DNA from: Desulfomonilaceae bacterium
Lineage (GTDB): Bacteria; Desulfobacterota; Desulfomonilia; Desulfomonilales; Desulfomonilaceae
Direction: 5' to 3'
Length of the DNA: 64,000 bases
Assembly: GCA_041662605.1 (NCBI GenBank)
Contig: JBAZSD010000009.1
Coordinates: 1 to 64,000 of the forward strand
The position numbers were made by a program, and so were the translations under genes. A model generated the notes under the pieces. The model was not told where the DNA came from, made no database searches, and was given only the letters and a program-made list of their open reading frames with translations. Below, piece by piece: positions 17,400-26,390 of the stretch. Positions within the stretch are counted from its first letter, which is position 1, and each line of letters begins with the position of its first letter.

Positions 17400-18101
17400 T
17401 TAGAGAATAAGATAACGCTTTACAACATCTTCGTTGGACCAGATAGCCTCCATACTTGCTCCATGCACTATGGTCCCTTTCTCAAGAACGTAACCTCGAT
17501 CACAGACCTCAATACAAAATCGCAAATTCTGATCCGCCAAAAGGATCGTAACACCATGTCGTTTTATGTCTTGTATAGTTTCGAGGAGTTTTCGAACAAT
17601 CATGGGCGCAAGACCTTCCGATGGTTCATCGAGTAGAATCAGCGTTGGGTTCATCATGAGTGACCGGCCTAAGCTAAGTACCTTTTTTTCTCCGCCTGAA
17701 AAACTCGAGCCCTTTTGCTTCCGACGATCCGCTAACAAAGGGAATAGGGCCTCAACTCGTTCTTTGGTCCAGTATCCTGACCGTTTGGAGACTCTTCCAG
17801 CGATTTCCAGGTTTTCTTCGCATGTGAGGTCCGGAAAGATTCGTAAATCGTCTGGGATGTAGCTAACGCCGCGTTTTGCGATGACGTTCGGAGGTAATTT
17901 GGAGATTTCTTCGCCCTCGAAACGAATTGAACCGTTCGTAGGGGGGTTCAGGCCCATGATGGAACGCAGGGTCGTGGTCTTTCCCATTCCGTTTCGTCCC
18001 AGCAGGGCTACTGTCTCACCTTGTTTCACTTCAAAAGATACGTTTTGAAGCACATGCGCCGTACCGTAGTGGACATCTATTTCATCTACCTGCAACACCA
18101 T
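17400..18101 (-). CDS. livF: Branched-chain-type ABC transporter ATPase, LivF-like
   Basis: ATPase with Walker A LLGRNGMGKTTT, signature FSGGEKKVLSLGRSL and Walker B LILLDEPSEGLAP. The start at 18101 gives the usual LQVDEIDVHYG opening and overlaps livG by 20 bp; a start at 18119 is possible. Liv-type importers carry branched-chain amino acids, amides, urea or aromatic and aliphatic acids. The signature differs slightly from the usual SGGEQQ. Confidence 0.9.
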   Translation of the reverse strand: MVLQVDEIDVHYGTAHVLQNVSFEVKQGETVALLGRNGMGKTTTLRSIMGLNPPTNGSIRFEGEEISKLPPNVIAKRGVSYIPDDLRIFPDLTCEENLEIAGRVSKRSGYWTKERVEALFPLLADRRKQKGSSFSGGEKKVLSLGRSLMMNPTLILLDEPSEGLAPMIVRKLLETIQDIKRHGVTILLADQNLRFCIEVCDRGYVLEKGTIVHGASMEAIWSNEDVVKRYLIL

Positions 18102-18858
18102 GCGCAACCTCTTCCCCAAGATATACCTCCCTAACTTGAGGATTCATCTTGATTTGTTCGGGTGAACCATCCCCAATGATTTGCCCTCGATGCAAGGCCA
18201 TAACTCTATCCGATAAAGAAAAAACTATATCCATGTCATGCTCAACGATGGCAAAGGTAACTTCACCCGTTTTCGAAAGTTGCCGGATCCTTTCGAGGAT
18301 CCTTGACCTCTCCACCGGATTCATCCCTGCCGTAGGCTCATCAAGGAAGAGAAGACGTGGTTTCGCTGCAAGAGCAATCGCAACTTCAAGAAGGCGTTGG
18401 TCCCCGTGTGAAAGCGACCTAGCTGCCATGTAAGCCTGGTCTGAAAGACCGACTTGATCCAGGACGCTTTCCACCTCTTTTCGAACTTCTTTGAGGCTTG
18501 TTACTGGCCTCATCATACCCCTCGCCTTTCCCTTGAGCGCAAGGACCGGAATGGCGAGGTTTTCGAACAGAGTGAGATTACCGAACACGTTAACAACTTG
18601 AAACGAACGACACAGTCCTTGCCTTACCCGTCGATGAATCGGCTCACTTGTGACTTCACGGCCTTGAAACCAGATCTCTCCAGAATCCGGGGCCTGCAGT
18701 CCGGTTAACAAGTTGATCAACGTCGATTTACCTGCGCCGTTGGGACCTATGATAGAAGTAATAAATCCGCTGTAAAGGCAGAAATTGAGGTCCTTGGCGG
18801 TGACAACCGCCCCAAAAGCCTTGTTCAGCCTTCGAACATCTAACAAAATCTCACCCAT
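18082..18858 (-). CDS. livG: Branched-chain-type ABC transporter ATPase, LivG-like
   Basis: A 258-residue ATPase with Walker A IGPNGAGKSTLINLLTG, the LivG-specific insertion region RRVRQGLCRSFQVVNVFGNLT read across two segments, signature LSHGDQRLLEVAIAL and Walker B LLFLDEPTAGMNP. It works as a heterodimer with LivF. There is a 94-bp gap to livM, within which no gene is seen. Confidence 0.9.
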   Translation of the reverse strand: MGEILLDVRRLNKAFGAVVTAKDLNFCLYSGFITSIIGPNGAGKSTLINLLTGLQAPDSGEIWFQGREVTSEPIHRRVRQGLCRSFQVVNVFGNLTLFENLAIPVLALKGKARGMMRPVTSLKEVRKEVESVLDQVGLSDQAYMAARSLSHGDQRLLEVAIALAAKPRLLFLDEPTAGMNPVERSRILERIRQLSKTGEVTFAIVEHDMDIVFSLSDRVMALHRGQIIGDGSPEQIKMNPQVREVYLGEEVAHGVAGR

Positions 18859-18952
18859 GATTTCTTTTCCCTATCAGCGCAGTCAACACGAATTTGGTAT
18901 AATCCTTCCGCAGTAGACCGCTGGTTCAGCCAACCGATCATCGGTCCTCGTT

Positions 18953-19906
18953 TTACACTCTAAAATGTCGTTTGAGGATGTCTGCTGTCGATCCAACGAT
19001 GCCTCCTCGGAATCCGATGATAATTGCCAGCAATAGTACTCCGAACCATAGCATCCAGTTGTAAGTGAACCGTTGGAGAATCTCACGAAGCGCGACAAAA
19101 ACGACACTACCTACCAGAGGGCCTGAAAAAGTGTGCAGACCTCCGATAAGACTTACCAGTACCGGCTCGGCTGAATGACTCCAATGAGCGGAGAACGGGG
19201 CAACATTGCTCTCGAGTAGCACTGAGAGCGTTCCGGCCAGTCCCGCAAACGCGCCGGATACGGTAAACACTCCAAGCCGGTAGCCCTTAACCGATAGGCC
19301 GGCGAATTCGGCTCTAATGTGGTTCTCTCGAATTCCGGCAAGTATCAGCCCGAACGGCGACATGTAAATACGATGGATAAGAAAAACGCTAATAACAAAG
19401 AAAAAGAGCACGAAAAAGTAAAATTGATAGCCCTTCCTGATGGGGATGTTCACAATGCCAAGAGAAATGGCTGTACGTGGAATTCCGTAAAGGCCATCGT
19501 CTCCACCTGTAATACTTCTGAGGTTCCATATAAGGGCAAAGACCATCATCCCGAAGGCCAGAGTTAGCATGGCAAAGTATATTTCAGTATGCCGAACACA
19601 AAAAAAACCGATGCAAAGAGACAAAACTGCCGCTACGGCTACACCGACAAGAATTCCCAAAAGTGGATTAGAGGTGAGGTGGATTGATGTTATAGCCAGC
19701 CCATAAGAACCAGTCGCAAAGAAAGCGGCGTGTCCGAATGACAACAGTCCGGTTCGCCCCAGCAGCAGATTGTATCCAAGGGCAAAAATCGCGAGTATCA
19801 TTATCCTCGTCACCACATATAGGACAAATGGGCCGCTAAAAAAACCAATTATGACCAAAACAACCAAACAAGCCAATGATAGTAAGTGTTTCCAGTATTG
19901 ATTCAT
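18953..19906 (-). CDS. livM: Branched-chain-type ABC permease, LivM-like
   Basis: A 317-residue permease with about eight to ten membrane segments. The family opening YNLLLGRTGLLSFGHAAFFATG and the EAA-like loop IRENHIRAEFAGLSVKGYRL are visible. It pairs with LivH. Its ATG follows the livH stop by 3 bp, so translation is coupled. Confidence 0.92.
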   Translation of the reverse strand: MNQYWKHLLSLACLVVLVIIGFFSGPFVLYVVTRIMILAIFALGYNLLLGRTGLLSFGHAAFFATGSYGLAITSIHLTSNPLLGILVGVAVAAVLSLCIGFFCVRHTEIYFAMLTLAFGMMVFALIWNLRSITGGDDGLYGIPRTAISLGIVNIPIRKGYQFYFFVLFFFVISVFLIHRIYMSPFGLILAGIRENHIRAEFAGLSVKGYRLGVFTVSGAFAGLAGTLSVLLESNVAPFSAHWSHSAEPVLVSLIGGLHTFSGPLVGSVVFVALREILQRFTYNWMLWFGVLLLAIIIGFRGGIVGSTADILKRHFRV

Positions 19907-19909
19907 AGG

Positions 19910-20776
19910 TCAGCCTTCTGCAAAGAAACCTTGAGGTCGCCATAGTAAAACAGCGGCCATGAGTCCGAAGGTGAGAAACATATCGAGCATTGGCATAAAT
20001 CTTGTCCCGAAAGAACTGAGAAGGCCGACCAATAGAGACCCCAAAAAAGCACCTTTTAAGCTCCCTAATCCGCCAATGACTACAACAATGAAGGCTGAGA
20101 TAATGATAGCCTCACCCATACCAGTCGTCAGGAGTCCGACGTAAGGGACCGCCAATGCTCCACCCACGGCTGAAAGCCAAGCCCCGAAAACAAACACGCC
20201 AGTGTAAAGTTGAGGCACGTTGACGCCTATAGATAGGGCCATTTCACGATCTGACGCCGCGGCCCGGACTATCCGTCCCCACCAGGTCTTTTCCAGCAGG
20301 CCATAAAGGCCAAGCGCAACTAGAGGGCCAACGACAATGATGAAAAGGCTGTATACCGGAAAATCGCGGCCCACTATAGAAATTGACTCGGCAAGGCCGG
20401 GAACTGCCGGTGAGCCTATGGATCCAGCCCCCCAGATCATTTTAACCAGGTCGTCAAAAATTAGGACCATCGCAAATGTAAGCAGGAGCTGGTAGGGCAG
20501 TTCCAGGTGATAAACACTACGTAGAAGAAACCGCTCCATGAAATATCCCACAGCGCCTACAACCAGTGGCCCAAGCAGAAGTCCAAGCCAGAAATTCCCA
20601 CCCATGGCATGCAGTACAGCGAAACATAAATAGGCCCCCAACATATAGAAACTGCCGTGCGCAAAGTTCAATACTCGAAGGACACCAAAAACCAGAGTTA
20701 AACCACAGGCTACCAGCCATATAAACATACCGGTTGAAATTCCGGCAAGGCAAACGTGGACGAGCGATTGCAACAT
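19910..20776 (-). CDS. livH: Branched-chain-type ABC permease, LivH-like
   Basis: A 288-residue permease with the LivH opening LVFGVLRVLNFAHGSFYMLGAY and the loop RAAASDREMALSIGVNV. It forms the channel with LivM. It lies 96 bp downstream of the binding-protein gene. Confidence 0.92.
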   Translation of the reverse strand: MLQSLVHVCLAGISTGMFIWLVACGLTLVFGVLRVLNFAHGSFYMLGAYLCFAVLHAMGGNFWLGLLLGPLVVGAVGYFMERFLLRSVYHLELPYQLLLTFAMVLIFDDLVKMIWGAGSIGSPAVPGLAESISIVGRDFPVYSLFIIVVGPLVALGLYGLLEKTWWGRIVRAAASDREMALSIGVNVPQLYTGVFVFGAWLSAVGGALAVPYVGLLTTGMGEAIIISAFIVVVIGGLGSLKGAFLGSLLVGLLSSFGTRFMPMLDMFLTFGLMAAVLLWRPQGFFAEG

Positions 20777-20872
20777 GAGCGCCTACTCCCTGACTTGAAC
20801 TTCACAACAAATGTGTCTAAAGAAAGCAAAGCGGAGTGACATGCGTATCACTCCGCCTCCTGAGATTTAATT

Positions 20873-22162
20873 TCAGTCTTTAAATGGAGGATGCGTCCCC
20901 GGTCCCTCGAATGGCGGACGATTGAAAAATTCTTTCGCCGGAATGACTATCTCCTTGCCCATGATCTTAAACGGATATTTCGGATCAGCTTTTGTTAGAC
21001 CCCACGGAACCTCGTACATAGCCTGATGATCTTCCTTCCGGAAGACGCGATTGCCGGCGGGAGAATCAAGTTCCATACCTTCCAGGGCCTGAATGACTTT
21101 GGCTGTATCCTTTGATCCAGCCGCCTCGACCGCCTTCTTGAACGCAAACATCGTGGAATAAGCGGTTTCTGAAACATAAGCGGGATAGTGATTCCATCGT
21201 TTGTGGAAACGGGCGACAAACTCCTTGTTCCGTTCAGTAGTCGGATAAAGGAAAAAATACCTGCCGGAAATCCAGATGTTATCAGGCATCTCGGGACCCA
21301 GTCCTTCCAGGACATCCATCGCCGCACCCACTGGAAGCATGACATGCTTGATTTTGTCGAATAAACCGGCCTGCTTGGCCTGCTTTATGAGAGTAATCAG
21401 CTCACCTGCCCAGACTACAGAGTATAGCCCCTCCGGTTTGGCGTCCAAAATTGTGTTTATGTGCGGTCTAAAGTCTGTGGTACCGAATGGCGCCCACGAT
21501 TCGGCGGTAAACTTGACCCCTGGTTTCAGCTTTCCAAGAGTGTCTTTGAACATGTTCCATGTCGTGTATCCATATTCATACTTGGGGTTTATTGTAGCCC
21601 ATGTCGTGACCGGCAAATCTTTCGCCACGAATGCCGCCGCATTCCCGTCTTGATATGTCGGCGTGCAGATGCGGAAGACTTGCTTGATACCTTTTTTGAA
21701 GACTTCATCTTCTGTCAGTTTTTCGGTCGCAGCGTGAGTGACCATTAGCACCCGATCAAGCTCAGCGACTACAGGGGCCATTGCCAATGCCTGACCTGAT
21801 GAATCAACTCCGGCGAGAAAATCGGCCCCCCAACTATCAACAAAATATCGCGCGCCCTGGATACATGCAGGAGCTGCTAATGTGGAGTCGCGAATCTCAA
21901 GCTCCACCTTATTTCCTGCGATGCCGCCAGCGGCGTTAATTTCCTCCACACCCATCAATGCGCCCATTTTGTGAAATTCGCCGTATCCGGCAAGCGTCCC
22001 GGAGAGGACTGTCAAATAACCAACCTTGATTGGACCCTTGATTTTCGGCGTGGTCGCCCACAAACCCACAGGTTTCACAATCCCGGTCCCCAGAGCCGAT
22101 GCGGCTGCGGTTACCAAGCCCGCCTTCAGAAAATTCCTACGCGATGTTCCCTGCTCATCCAT
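20873..22162 (-). CDS. Tat-exported solute-binding protein, LivK-like
   Basis: A type I periplasmic binding protein (about 429 residues) opening IKVGYLTVLSGTLAGYG, matching the Peripla_BP_6 family. Residues 7-13 (SRRNFLK) followed by a hydrophobic stretch form a twin-arginine signal, so the protein is folded before export. The ATG at 22162 follows AAAGGAGTGAGG; an upstream ATG at 22222 would bury the signal. The neighbours (AbfD-like dehydratase, acyl-CoA synthetase, SDR) suggest an organic acid rather than an amino acid as ligand. Confidence 0.88.
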   Translation of the reverse strand: MDEQGTSRRNFLKAGLVTAAASALGTGIVKPVGLWATTPKIKGPIKVGYLTVLSGTLAGYGEFHKMGALMGVEEINAAGGIAGNKVELEIRDSTLAAPACIQGARYFVDSWGADFLAGVDSSGQALAMAPVVAELDRVLMVTHAATEKLTEDEVFKKGIKQVFRICTPTYQDGNAAAFVAKDLPVTTWATINPKYEYGYTTWNMFKDTLGKLKPGVKFTAESWAPFGTTDFRPHINTILDAKPEGLYSVVWAGELITLIKQAKQAGLFDKIKHVMLPVGAAMDVLEGLGPEMPDNIWISGRYFFLYPTTERNKEFVARFHKRWNHYPAYVSETAYSTMFAFKKAVEAAGSKDTAKVIQALEGMELDSPAGNRVFRKEDHQAMYEVPWGLTKADPKYPFKIMGKEIVIPAKEFFNRPPFEGPGTHPPFKD

Positions 22163-22271
22163 ATCCTCACTCCTTTCTTTTCGGCCAAATTCAGGCCGTA
22201 TGAAATTCAGCCTTCCGGCCATTAGCTAAGGACCCTTTGCGAAGACACATTCTCGACGTCAAGACACTGTC

Positions 22272-23036
22272 TTACCAGATTGTCCAGCCTCCATCGATAA
22301 AGATGGTTTGACCGGTTATGAAATCCGAGGCTCGAGAGGCGAGGAAAATAGCGATTCCAGCAAGTTCGTCCGGCTGTCCCCAACGCCCCATTGGGGTCCG
22401 TTCTACAATAAATCCATATCGTTCAGGATCATTTCTCAATTGCGCTACTAAGGGAGTTTCAAAATAGGTGGGACCAATAGCGTTCACGTGAACACCCTGT
22501 TTTGCCCATTCCAGAGCCATTACTTTTGTCATCTGCACTACGCCTCCCTTGCTGGATGCGTAAGCCAATTGTGAGGGAAGGCCAACTGCGCCCAAAATAG
22601 AGGCCATATTGATTACTTTGCCGTATGATCGGGAAAGCATGTCCGGGACCACTGCTTGGGCCATCAGGAAATAGCCTTTCAGGTTGGTATCCATCACGAG
22701 GTCCCACTCTTCAGAACTCAATTCGAGGACCGGCTTTCGTACGTTTACGCCCGCGTTGTTTACTAGTATGTCTATCTTCCCAAACACTCCTAACGTGGAT
22801 TTCACGGTATCGTTCACGCCCTGTTTATCCAGAATATCAACGCAGAATATTTCGGCTCTTCGACCCAGGGACTCAATAGACGTCTTGACCGTCATCAGAT
22901 CATCCCGGTTGCGCGCATAAAGGGCCACATTAGCGCCGGCCCCCGCCAGAGCGATTGCAATCGCCTTTCCAAGGCCCTTCGACGCTCCTGTGACAACAGC
23001 CACTCTATTCGTTAGATCAAACAAATCTCTAAACAT
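22272..23036 (-). CDS. SDR-family dehydrogenase (FabG-like)
   Basis: A 254-residue NAD(P)-dependent short-chain dehydrogenase. TGASKGLGKAIA gives the cofactor glycine motif, NNAG is intact, and the catalytic Ser-Tyr-Lys set appears as NMASILG and YASSK; the C-terminus IFIDGGWTIW is typical. It probably oxidises or reduces a hydroxyl or keto group of the pathway intermediate. It is 58 bp downstream of the AbfD-like gene and 110 bp upstream of the binding-protein gene, same strand. Confidence 0.9.
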   Translation of the reverse strand: MFRDLFDLTNRVAVVTGASKGLGKAIAIALAGAGANVALYARNRDDLMTVKTSIESLGRRAEIFCVDILDKQGVNDTVKSTLGVFGKIDILVNNAGVNVRKPVLELSSEEWDLVMDTNLKGYFLMAQAVVPDMLSRSYGKVINMASILGAVGLPSQLAYASSKGGVVQMTKVMALEWAKQGVHVNAIGPTYFETPLVAQLRNDPERYGFIVERTPMGRWGQPDELAGIAIFLASRASDFITGQTIFIDGGWTIW

Positions 23037-23093
23037 ACGAATTCATCCTTATGGTATTGCCGGTTGCCCATCTACAAAAAATAGAAGAGAAAA

Positions 23094-24644
23094 CTATTGA
23101 GTAACGCGACGGCAAATTTGCACGTTTTGCCCTCGCAGTTTTTCGGCCATCTCGTCCATATAATCCTTCTCGGGTTTTCCTACTATGTTTTCAAAAGTTT
23201 CGTCGCGCCGTATGCCAAGAATCGTCTCGGCCAGAGAGTCTTTGTCCTCTAAGCCTCCACGACGGGCTATAATTATTTTCTGAGCGGCCGGCGAACCGGC
23301 CCCGTGCATGGCTTCCGGCAGTCCTGCCCCCACGGACATGCTTTCAACGAGCCTTAGCATCTTCAGTATGTTACGTACGTCCACCCCTTCTTTACCGGCA
23401 AAGTAACCGGTAATTACCTCACCTAATTCCTGATTGTTCAAATCATCTTCTGACGGAAGAGTGATTATTTTTCCTCCCGCAATGTCTTGAGCGATCCGCA
23501 TCCACTCGTAGACCATTTTGGTAATATTCAGTTTAGTAACGCTTGCCAGCAATGGATTGATGTTATAGGCCCCAGAGGGGGTTTTTCGCCCCTCATACGA
23601 ACATGCTAGCGAACATGACCAGCAAGTCTCCGCCATAGCCATCATATCGGTAAGTTTATCGACAATATGTGACGATTTGGCTACACCGTGGGCATCCGCC
23701 AACCAGTGGGAAGCGCCGGCTACAACGTCCGCCAACCCAACCTTGCATCCGCCGTAGTTGGCGCGATGATGGCCAGCGAATATTTCTACTAATTGACCTG
23801 CGAATTGGTATTCGCCCGCCATAAAAACTCTTCCCCAAGGCACAAATACATCTTTGAAAATTATGAGGGCTTCTCCACCCACATTGGCGTACTTGGGGTT
23901 CCCCGAGTCCAGGCTACCATCAAGTCGACGAGTGTCGTTGGTCTGGCGGGCAAAAACTAACTTGATTCCTTTTGTATTAACCGGCGTCGCGAAAGCAACC
24001 GCAAAATCCTTATCTTCCTCACCCATCGCTCTAGTGGGCATAACAATGATCTCATGCGAATTAACGACACCGGTGATATGGAGTTTGGCGCCGTTAACTA
24101 TTATTCCCTCATTATTTCTTTCAGTTATGTGCAGGTAAAGATCGGGATTTTTTTGTTGATGTGGCCTGAGACTTCTGTCACCACGAGCGTCGGTCATGGC
24201 GCCTGCGGACATCAGATCATGTTCCTGAACATATCCTAGAAATTCTTTGAACCGTTGGTGGTAAGAAGTCTCAAGTTTGGCGTCCATTGCATATGTGATA
24301 GCATACAGCGCATTAAGACCATCCAGACCTACACAGCGCTGGAAACACGTCCCAGTCTTCTGACCCAGCAACCGCATCATTCGAACTTTTTTGACCAGAT
24401 CATCGATACTATGGTGAATGTGAGTGAATCGATTGATCTTCTTGCCGGTAAGATGAGAGGTCGCCGTCATGATCTCAGCGTGTTGAGGATCATGAGCAAG
24501 TTCATATGTCATGGCTGCAGTATTTATGTGAGGAGCGAACATAGGCTCGTCGACCACATTGGTGATCCTTTCGGCCATGAAATAGACCTCGGGTCTCAAT
24601 TCCCGCAAAGATTCTATGTAATCTCTCCCAGTCATCATTGTCAT
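23094..24644 (-). CDS. 4-hydroxybutyryl-CoA dehydratase-like flavoprotein (divergent paralogue)
   Basis: A 516-residue member of the HpaB/AbfD family. AbfD dehydrates 4-hydroxybutyryl-CoA to crotonyl-CoA using FAD and a [4Fe-4S] cluster. The cluster ligands are conserved: Cys100 and Cys104 in TCFQRC, His293 and Cys300 in GHHRANYGGCK, with Tyr297 and Lys301. So are Thr191 (HITGVVNSHE) and the glutamate in EAMHGAGSPAAQ. It differs from AbfD in the LNETLYCCG region, here AETCWSCS, and has a longer C-terminal tail, so the substrate may differ. AGGAG lies 9 bases before the ATG. The acyl-CoA synthetase gene upstream ends 15 bp away. Confidence 0.85.
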   Translation of the reverse strand: MTMMTGRDYIESLRELRPEVYFMAERITNVVDEPMFAPHINTAAMTYELAHDPQHAEIMTATSHLTGKKINRFTHIHHSIDDLVKKVRMMRLLGQKTGTCFQRCVGLDGLNALYAITYAMDAKLETSYHQRFKEFLGYVQEHDLMSAGAMTDARGDRSLRPHQQKNPDLYLHITERNNEGIIVNGAKLHITGVVNSHEIIVMPTRAMGEEDKDFAVAFATPVNTKGIKLVFARQTNDTRRLDGSLDSGNPKYANVGGEALIIFKDVFVPWGRVFMAGEYQFAGQLVEIFAGHHRANYGGCKVGLADVVAGASHWLADAHGVAKSSHIVDKLTDMMAMAETCWSCSLACSYEGRKTPSGAYNINPLLASVTKLNITKMVYEWMRIAQDIAGGKIITLPSEDDLNNQELGEVITGYFAGKEGVDVRNILKMLRLVESMSVGAGLPEAMHGAGSPAAQKIIIARRGGLEDKDSLAETILGIRRDETFENIVGKPEKDYMDEMAEKLRGQNVQICRRVTQ

Positions 24645-24659
24645 ATCAGTATTCTCCTT

Positions 24660-26342
24660 TTAGGCTTTCTTATCTTCACGGAGATCTTTTCTCAAGAACT
24701 TACCTGTCAGGGTTTTTGGGATCGCAGTGACAAACTCAACCTGTCTCGGGTACTTGTACGCCGCCATCCGACTCTTGCAGAACGATATGATTTCATCAGC
24801 GGTTACTGTTCCTTCCGATCCCTCTTTCAATGCCACAAAGGCTTTAACAGTTTCTCCCCGATATGAATCAGAAACGCCGATTACAGCGGCTTCCCGCACG
24901 GCGTGATGCTGATAGAGAACGTCCTCCACGTCTCTAGGCCAAACTTTATACCCCGAAGCGATGATCAGGTCCTTTTTGCGATCCACGACATAAAACCATC
25001 CCTGTTCGTCCATCTTGCCGACATCCCCGGTAAAAAGCCACCCGTCTTCGATGGCGTACGCTGTTTCCTCGGGTTTGTTCCAGTATCCGGGAATAATCAT
25101 TGGCCCACGATTCGCTATTTCCCCTACTTCGCCCGGCGCCATTTCACGAGATCGATCTTCAAGGTCCACAATCTTTGAAACACTGTTGGGAACAGGAAGC
25201 CCGACCGAAAGAGCCCCACTCTCTGGATCCACGGGCGCCTTCTCTCCTAACGGGACGATGTGAGATGGAGAATTTGTTTCCGTCATCCCATATACATTGT
25301 GAAGGCGAAGACCCGTCAAGCTCTCAAACTGATCAACCAGGGCTTTGGAAACCGGCGCCCCACCGCTGTAAGCTTTTACAAAACTTTCAAGACGTCTTTT
25401 TTTTATGTCCGGATGATTCATCATAGCGATGTACACGGTGATCGAAGCAACCGTCATGGTCACCTTCCATCGCTCTATCAACCTAAGGGCCTCACCTGGA
25501 TCAAAGCGGTAGAAGAGCGTCAGCGGGATCCCGGCTAAAGCTGCGATGGCCGAGTGAGCCACTTCACCAGTGACGTGGAAAAGTGGGGCGACTCCAAGGA
25601 CTACATCGTCGGAGCCTATGCGCATAACGGCCCGGTAGACTCTAGCGTTAAACGCTATGTTTCCATGAGTGTTCATGGCCCCTTTGGGTTGGCCCGTAGT
25701 CCCGGATGTATATGTAAGGTACGCGACAGTATCGGGAGTAACTTCACAATAATCGAGGGCCTTCCCTGCATAATTCTTTAAAATATCGAGAAATTTAAGG
25801 CACCCCATAACTTCAGGTCGTTTTACGTTTTTGAGCGTCTCCACAGGAGACGAATCAGGAGGCAGCAAATCAAGGGCCGAAGTCGTGATCACCAGTTTGA
25901 CCTTTGTCTGTTTTAAAAAGGAAAGGTCCAGAGCGTTTGCAATTTCGTCATGGGTAAGGAACAGTTTAGCGCCGGAATCCTGACAAAAATAAGAAAGTTC
26001 CTGTTCCTTGTACATAGGATTCAGCGGGACCACTATAAGGCCTAGTTTCCATGCGGCATAGGTTGCGATTAGGAATTGAGGGATGTTCTGAAGATGTACA
26101 ATGATTCGATCGCCAGTCTCAAGACCAAAGTCCAGGAACGCCGCGGCCAAAACCTCCGAGAGCGCATTGATCTCACCGTATGAGATCACATGGTCAAAGT
26201 AATAAACCGCTGGAGCGTCTGGTCGGGAACACGCGGTTTTAATGAAATCATCTATGGCTGTCGCAGACGTTATTTCAAAATCATGAGAAATCCAATCAGG
26301 ATAAGAACTCAACCAAGGCCGTTTTTCGTAAATAGATCCCAT
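24660..26342 (-). CDS. AMP-forming acyl-CoA synthetase
   Basis: A 560-residue adenylate-forming enzyme that activates a carboxylic acid with ATP and CoA. Motifs: P-loop YTSGTTGQPKGAM, then VYGMTETN, the GDVGKMDEQGWFYVVDRKKDLI hinge segment, and the C-terminal catalytic lysine in PKTLTGKFLRKDL. The acid is unknown. Its place immediately before the AbfD-like dehydratase suggests it makes that enzyme's CoA-ester substrate, for instance a 4-hydroxy acid. Confidence 0.9.
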   Translation of the reverse strand: MGSIYEKRPWLSSYPDWISHDFEITSATAIDDFIKTACSRPDAPAVYYFDHVISYGEINALSEVLAAAFLDFGLETGDRIIVHLQNIPQFLIATYAAWKLGLIVVPLNPMYKEQELSYFCQDSGAKLFLTHDEIANALDLSFLKQTKVKLVITTSALDLLPPDSSPVETLKNVKRPEVMGCLKFLDILKNYAGKALDYCEVTPDTVAYLTYTSGTTGQPKGAMNTHGNIAFNARVYRAVMRIGSDDVVLGVAPLFHVTGEVAHSAIAALAGIPLTLFYRFDPGEALRLIERWKVTMTVASITVYIAMMNHPDIKKRRLESFVKAYSGGAPVSKALVDQFESLTGLRLHNVYGMTETNSPSHIVPLGEKAPVDPESGALSVGLPVPNSVSKIVDLEDRSREMAPGEVGEIANRGPMIIPGYWNKPEETAYAIEDGWLFTGDVGKMDEQGWFYVVDRKKDLIIASGYKVWPRDVEDVLYQHHAVREAAVIGVSDSYRGETVKAFVALKEGSEGTVTADEIISFCKSRMAAYKYPRQVEFVTAIPKTLTGKFLRKDLREDKKA

Positions 26343-26390
26343 AGTTCCCTCTGACTACAATAAAAGACATACCCTTTGATCTTTGGTGGT

